From assembly GCA_030533415.1 (NCBI GenBank), contig JAUNJE010000005.1:46836-110835 (forward strand): a stretch of DNA of 64,000 nt. The letters are read 5' to 3'. A program made the translations under genes and the position numbers. A model generated the notes under the pieces. That model saw only the letters and a list, made by a program, of their open reading frames with translations. It had not been told where the DNA came from and searched no databases. Shown in pieces: positions 61,774-64,000 of this stretch. How positions within the stretch are numbered: position 1 is the stretch's first letter; every line of letters starts with the position of its first letter. The DNA is from Eubacteriales bacterium. Its GTDB lineage: Bacteria > Bacillota > Clostridia > Oscillospirales > Oscillospiraceae.

Positions 61774-62957
61774 TTGTGCGCAAAACCCGGCCCGAAGAGG
61801 GCCAGCGGGTCAATGAGCTGTTTGCCATCGCCTTCGAGCAGCCCCTGGAAAACGGCCCCGCCGACCCGGAAAATGATGCAATCTGCCATTGGGCCGCCTT
61901 TGAGGAGGAAACCGGAGAAATGATGAGCACGCTCTCCGTTTCGGATTTTTCGGTCCAATTCGACGGCCATGCCTGCAAAATGGGCGGTATGGGCGGCGCT
62001 GCCACGCTGCCCCAGTACCGCAGAAATGGCGGCATCCGGGGCTGCTTTCATGCGGCGCTGCCGGATATGTATGCTTCCGGCTATGACTTTTCCTACCTGT
62101 ATCCATTTTCCACCGCTTATTACCGCAAGTTTGGGTATGAGTGCTGTGTCCAGACATACCATGCCACGCTGCAGCTAAGCCTGCTGGCGCCGCCTCCCGT
62201 GGAGGGGACGTTCCGATTGGCGGACGGCAATCAACCTATGACCGGGGCCATCCGTACCATCGATTCCCTCTGGGAAGAACGGTTTAACATGATGGTTTTG
62301 CACCGGGAGGAGGACTATGGCTGGACGAAAAAGTCCGATCCTGCCCGCAGGCAGGAATTTACCTATGTTTATTTCAGCCCGGAAGGGACGCCCAAGGGCT
62401 ATACCACCTTCACAAAAGCAGACCAGAGCGACGGGCGGAATCTGGTGTGCAGCCGCTTCTTTTTTGCGGACCGGGAGGGCTTTGCCGGACTGATGCACCT
62501 GTTCAAAAGCCTTGCTTCGGATCACAGGTATGTCAAATTCACCGTGCCCGCGCTGCCCGCCATGCAGTACCTGATGCCGGAATGGTCCCTGGGGGCTGCC
62601 CGGTGGGAGGTTCGGCCGGCGGGGATGGTGCGTGTTGTCCGGGTGGAAGATGTGCTGAAAAAAGCCAGATACCGGGGCAGCGGCGCCGTTACGCTGAAGA
62701 TCCTGGATCCGCAGATTCCGGAAAACAATGCCTCTTTTGCGGTCCGGTTCCAGGAGAGCCAGGGGATTTCGGTGGAAAAAACCACGGAGCCGCCGGATGC
62801 GTGCCTGTCCATTCCCACCTTCTCGGCGCTGATCACCGGCGTTTGTGATTTTGACGAAGGGAAGGATTGGCTTGGCGGGCTGGAGGTGCGGAATCCCGGT
62901 GCCTGCTTCTCCCAGGTATTCTACCGCAAAAAGCTGATGATCGTGGATTATTTTTAG
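61770..62957 (+). CDS. Eis-like GNAT acetyltransferase
   Basis: The 395-residue protein starts at ATG 61770 after AAGGAGG. It shows the three-part Eis architecture: an N-terminal GNAT (MGGMGGAATLPQYRRNGGIRG acetyl-CoA loop), a second GNAT-like half, and a C-terminal SCP2-like domain (VTLKILDPQIPENNASFAVRF), ending in a hydrophobic carboxyl end (MIVDYF), as is typical for Eis active-site C-termini. Such enzymes acetylate amines, including aminoglycosides. In this operon an amino sugar is a possible substrate. Confidence 0.82.
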   Translation: MIVRKTRPEEGQRVNELFAIAFEQPLENGPADPENDAICHWAAFEEETGEMMSTLSVSDFSVQFDGHACKMGGMGGAATLPQYRRNGGIRGCFHAALPDMYASGYDFSYLYPFSTAYYRKFGYECCVQTYHATLQLSLLAPPPVEGTFRLADGNQPMTGAIRTIDSLWEERFNMMVLHREEDYGWTKKSDPARRQEFTYVYFSPEGTPKGYTTFTKADQSDGRNLVCSRFFFADREGFAGLMHLFKSLASDHRYVKFTVPALPAMQYLMPEWSLGAARWEVRPAGMVRVVRVEDVLKKARYRGSGAVTLKILDPQIPENNASFAVRFQESQGISVEKTTEPPDACLSIPTFSALITGVCDFDEGKDWLGGLEVRNPGACFSQVFYRKKLMIVDYF

Positions 62958-63016
62958 AGATGGTATTGGGTTGTTTTTATTACAAAACAACATCTTCTTG
63001 ATGAAAGGAAATCGCA

Positions 63017-63051
63017 TAAAAACGGTGAGCCTCCATAGGAGACTCACCGTT
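63017..63051 (-). terminator. Intrinsic terminator of groL
   Basis: A stem ACGGTGAG-TCTCC/GGAG-CTCACCGT with a 3-nt loop (63022-63050) is followed by TTTTT on the minus strand, about 45 bp after the groL stop. Confidence 0.85.
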
Positions 63052-63095
63052 TCTTATGAGAATTTTCCGTTGAATCAGAATTCCAATCCGAAGGA

Positions 63096-64000
63096 TTAGT
63101 ACATTCCGCCTCCCTGGGCAGCAGCGGCGGCCGCTGCCGCGTCGGCTGCGGGATCGGGCTTGTCCACCACCAGGGACTCGGTGGTCAGCACACAGCCCGC
63201 GATGGAAGCGGCGTTCTCCAGACTGGAACGGGTGACCTTGGTGGGGTCAACAATACCGGCGGAGATCATGTCCACATATGCCTCGGTGTAGGCGTCATAG
63301 CCGTAGCCGATCTTGCCGGAGTTGCGGATCTTCTCGTATACCACGGAGCCGTCCACGCCGGCGTTTTCGGCGATCTGGCGGATGGGGGACTGCAGAGCGG
63401 CGGCAATGATCTTGGCGCCGGTCTTTTCGTCACCGTGCAGGGTGGCGATCAGCTCTTCCACGGCTGCCACAGCGTTGACCTGGGCAGTACCGCCGCCGGC
63501 CACGATGCCTTCCTCAACAGCGGCACGGGCAGCGTTCAGCGCATCCTCTACCCGCATCTTCCGCTCCTTCATGGCCACCTCGGTCTGGGCGCCGACCTTG
63601 ATCACGGCAACGCCGCCGCTGAGCTTTGCCAGGCGCTCCTGGAGCTTCTCCCGGTCATAGTCGGAGGTGGTGGTGGCGATGGCGGAACGGATCATGTGGG
63701 CACGGGCCTCGATATCCTCGGGGGCGCCGTCGCCGTCGACGATGGTGGTGGTATCCTTGGTGACAACGATCTGGCGGCAGTGGCCCAGGTCGGTCATCTG
63801 GGTCTCAGACAGCTCCATATTCAGCTGGCTGGAAATAACGGTGCCGCCGGTCAGGATGGCGATATCCTGCAGCATCTCCTTGCGGCGGTCGCCAAAGCCG
63901 GGAGCCTTGACGCAGACGATGTTGAAGCGGCCCTGCAGGCGGTTGAGCAGCAGGGTGGCCAGGGCGTCGCCCTCCACATCCTCGGCGATGATCATCAGCT
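63096..64000 (-). CDS. groL: Chaperonin GroEL, C-terminal part (runs off the window)
   Basis: The frame covers about 301 residues from within the apical domain ([13 protein letters not shown]) to the C-terminus and is open at the window edge. It shows [51 protein letters not shown] and [10 protein letters not shown]. The C-terminal tail is Ala-rich and ends QGGGMY rather than the usual GGM repeats. groES would be expected upstream outside the window. Confidence 0.97.
   Translation of the reverse strand, partial: LMIIAEDVEGDALATLLLNRLQGRFNIVCVKAPGFGDRRKEMLQDIAILTGGTVISSQLNMELSETQMTDLGHCRQIVVTKDTTTIVDGDGAPEDIEARAHMIRSAIATTTSDYDREKLQERLAKLSGGVAVIKVGAQTEVAMKERKMRVEDALNAARAAVEEGIVAGGGTAQVNAVAAVEELIATLHGDEKTGAKIIAAALQSPIRQIAENAGVDGSVVYEKIRNSGKIGYGYDAYTEAYVDMISAGIVDPTKVTRSSLENAASIAGCVLTTESLVVDKPDPAADAAAAAAAAQGGGMY

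Overview
The window looks like chromosomal DNA of a GC-rich, anaerobic, gut-type clostridium, probably an Oscillospirales/Ruminococcaceae-like Firmicute. The reasons are strong AGGAGG ribosome binding sites, a T-box leader, the anaerobic (cobalt-early) cobalamin pathway, the acetylase branch of diaminopimelate synthesis, the YfmF/YfmH-Lgt cluster, RpiR/ROK/DUF624 sugar genes and a small Cys/Asn/Gly-rich clostridial peptide. Species cannot be fixed from the sequence alone.

Layout. (1) 1-470: the start of a metY-like sulfhydrylase gene (minus strand) behind a strong promoter and a highly structured leader. The leader carries a 38-codon Cys-doublet mini-ORF and looks like an attenuator. (2) 526-12072: a ten-gene cobalamin operon on the minus strand, driven from a cobalamin riboswitch with its own terminator hairpin: cbiA, cbiD, cbiF, cbiG, cbiH, a cbiJ-E-T fusion, cbiB, cobD, cbiP and the adenosyltransferase. 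(3) 12.1-20 kb: accessory genes. These are a decayed hydrolase remnant, GNAT, alpha/beta hydrolase, DUF5131, a His-tailed EamA transporter with a CsoR-like operator, a repeat element, MATE+MarR, a SnoaL-like protein and a DUF4015 protein. (4) 20-29.7 kb: housekeeping genes (prmA, yfmF, yfmH, lgt), a T-box-controlled TrpXYZ-like ABC transporter, lexA and a ferritin-like protein. (5) 29.9-34.6 kb: a 1569-residue secreted, wall-anchored PHP-domain protein. (6) 34.6-42.4 kb: a Cys-rich peptide, dapH with the divergent deacetylase/aminotransferase pair, murI, udk and small metabolic enzymes. (7) 42.4-53.4 kb: a sialic-acid/amino-sugar region with an ABC importer, NanA lyase, SGNH esterase, GlcNAc 2-epimerase, an RpiR regulator and an unusual long ROK protein. 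(8) 53.4-55.8 kb: nested intergenic repeats around a TetR-methyltransferase pair. (9) 55.8-63 kb: a second amino-sugar locus, GH9-ROK kinase-NagB, divergent from LacI-DUF624-Eis-like GNAT. (10) 63-64 kb: the 3' part of groL.

How the genes connect. Sialic acid imported by the ABC system would be cleaved by NanA to ManNAc and epimerised to GlcNAc by the AGE-family enzyme. It could then be phosphorylated by a ROK kinase and finally deaminated by NagB. No nagA deacetylase or sialidase is present here. A shared AT-rich palindrome in the two nan promoters suggests RpiR control. DapH, the M20 deacetylase and the aminotransferase form the N-acetyl route to meso-DAP, and MurI feeds the same cell wall. 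The cobalamin operon lacks cbiC, cbiL, a chelatase and cobS/U/T, which must lie elsewhere.

The most unusual features are the Cys-codon leader upstream of metY, the His-tailed exporter with a CsoR/RcnR-type operator over its start site, the nested repeats, and the GH9-NagK-NagB cluster, which suggests a cytosolic glucosaminidase.
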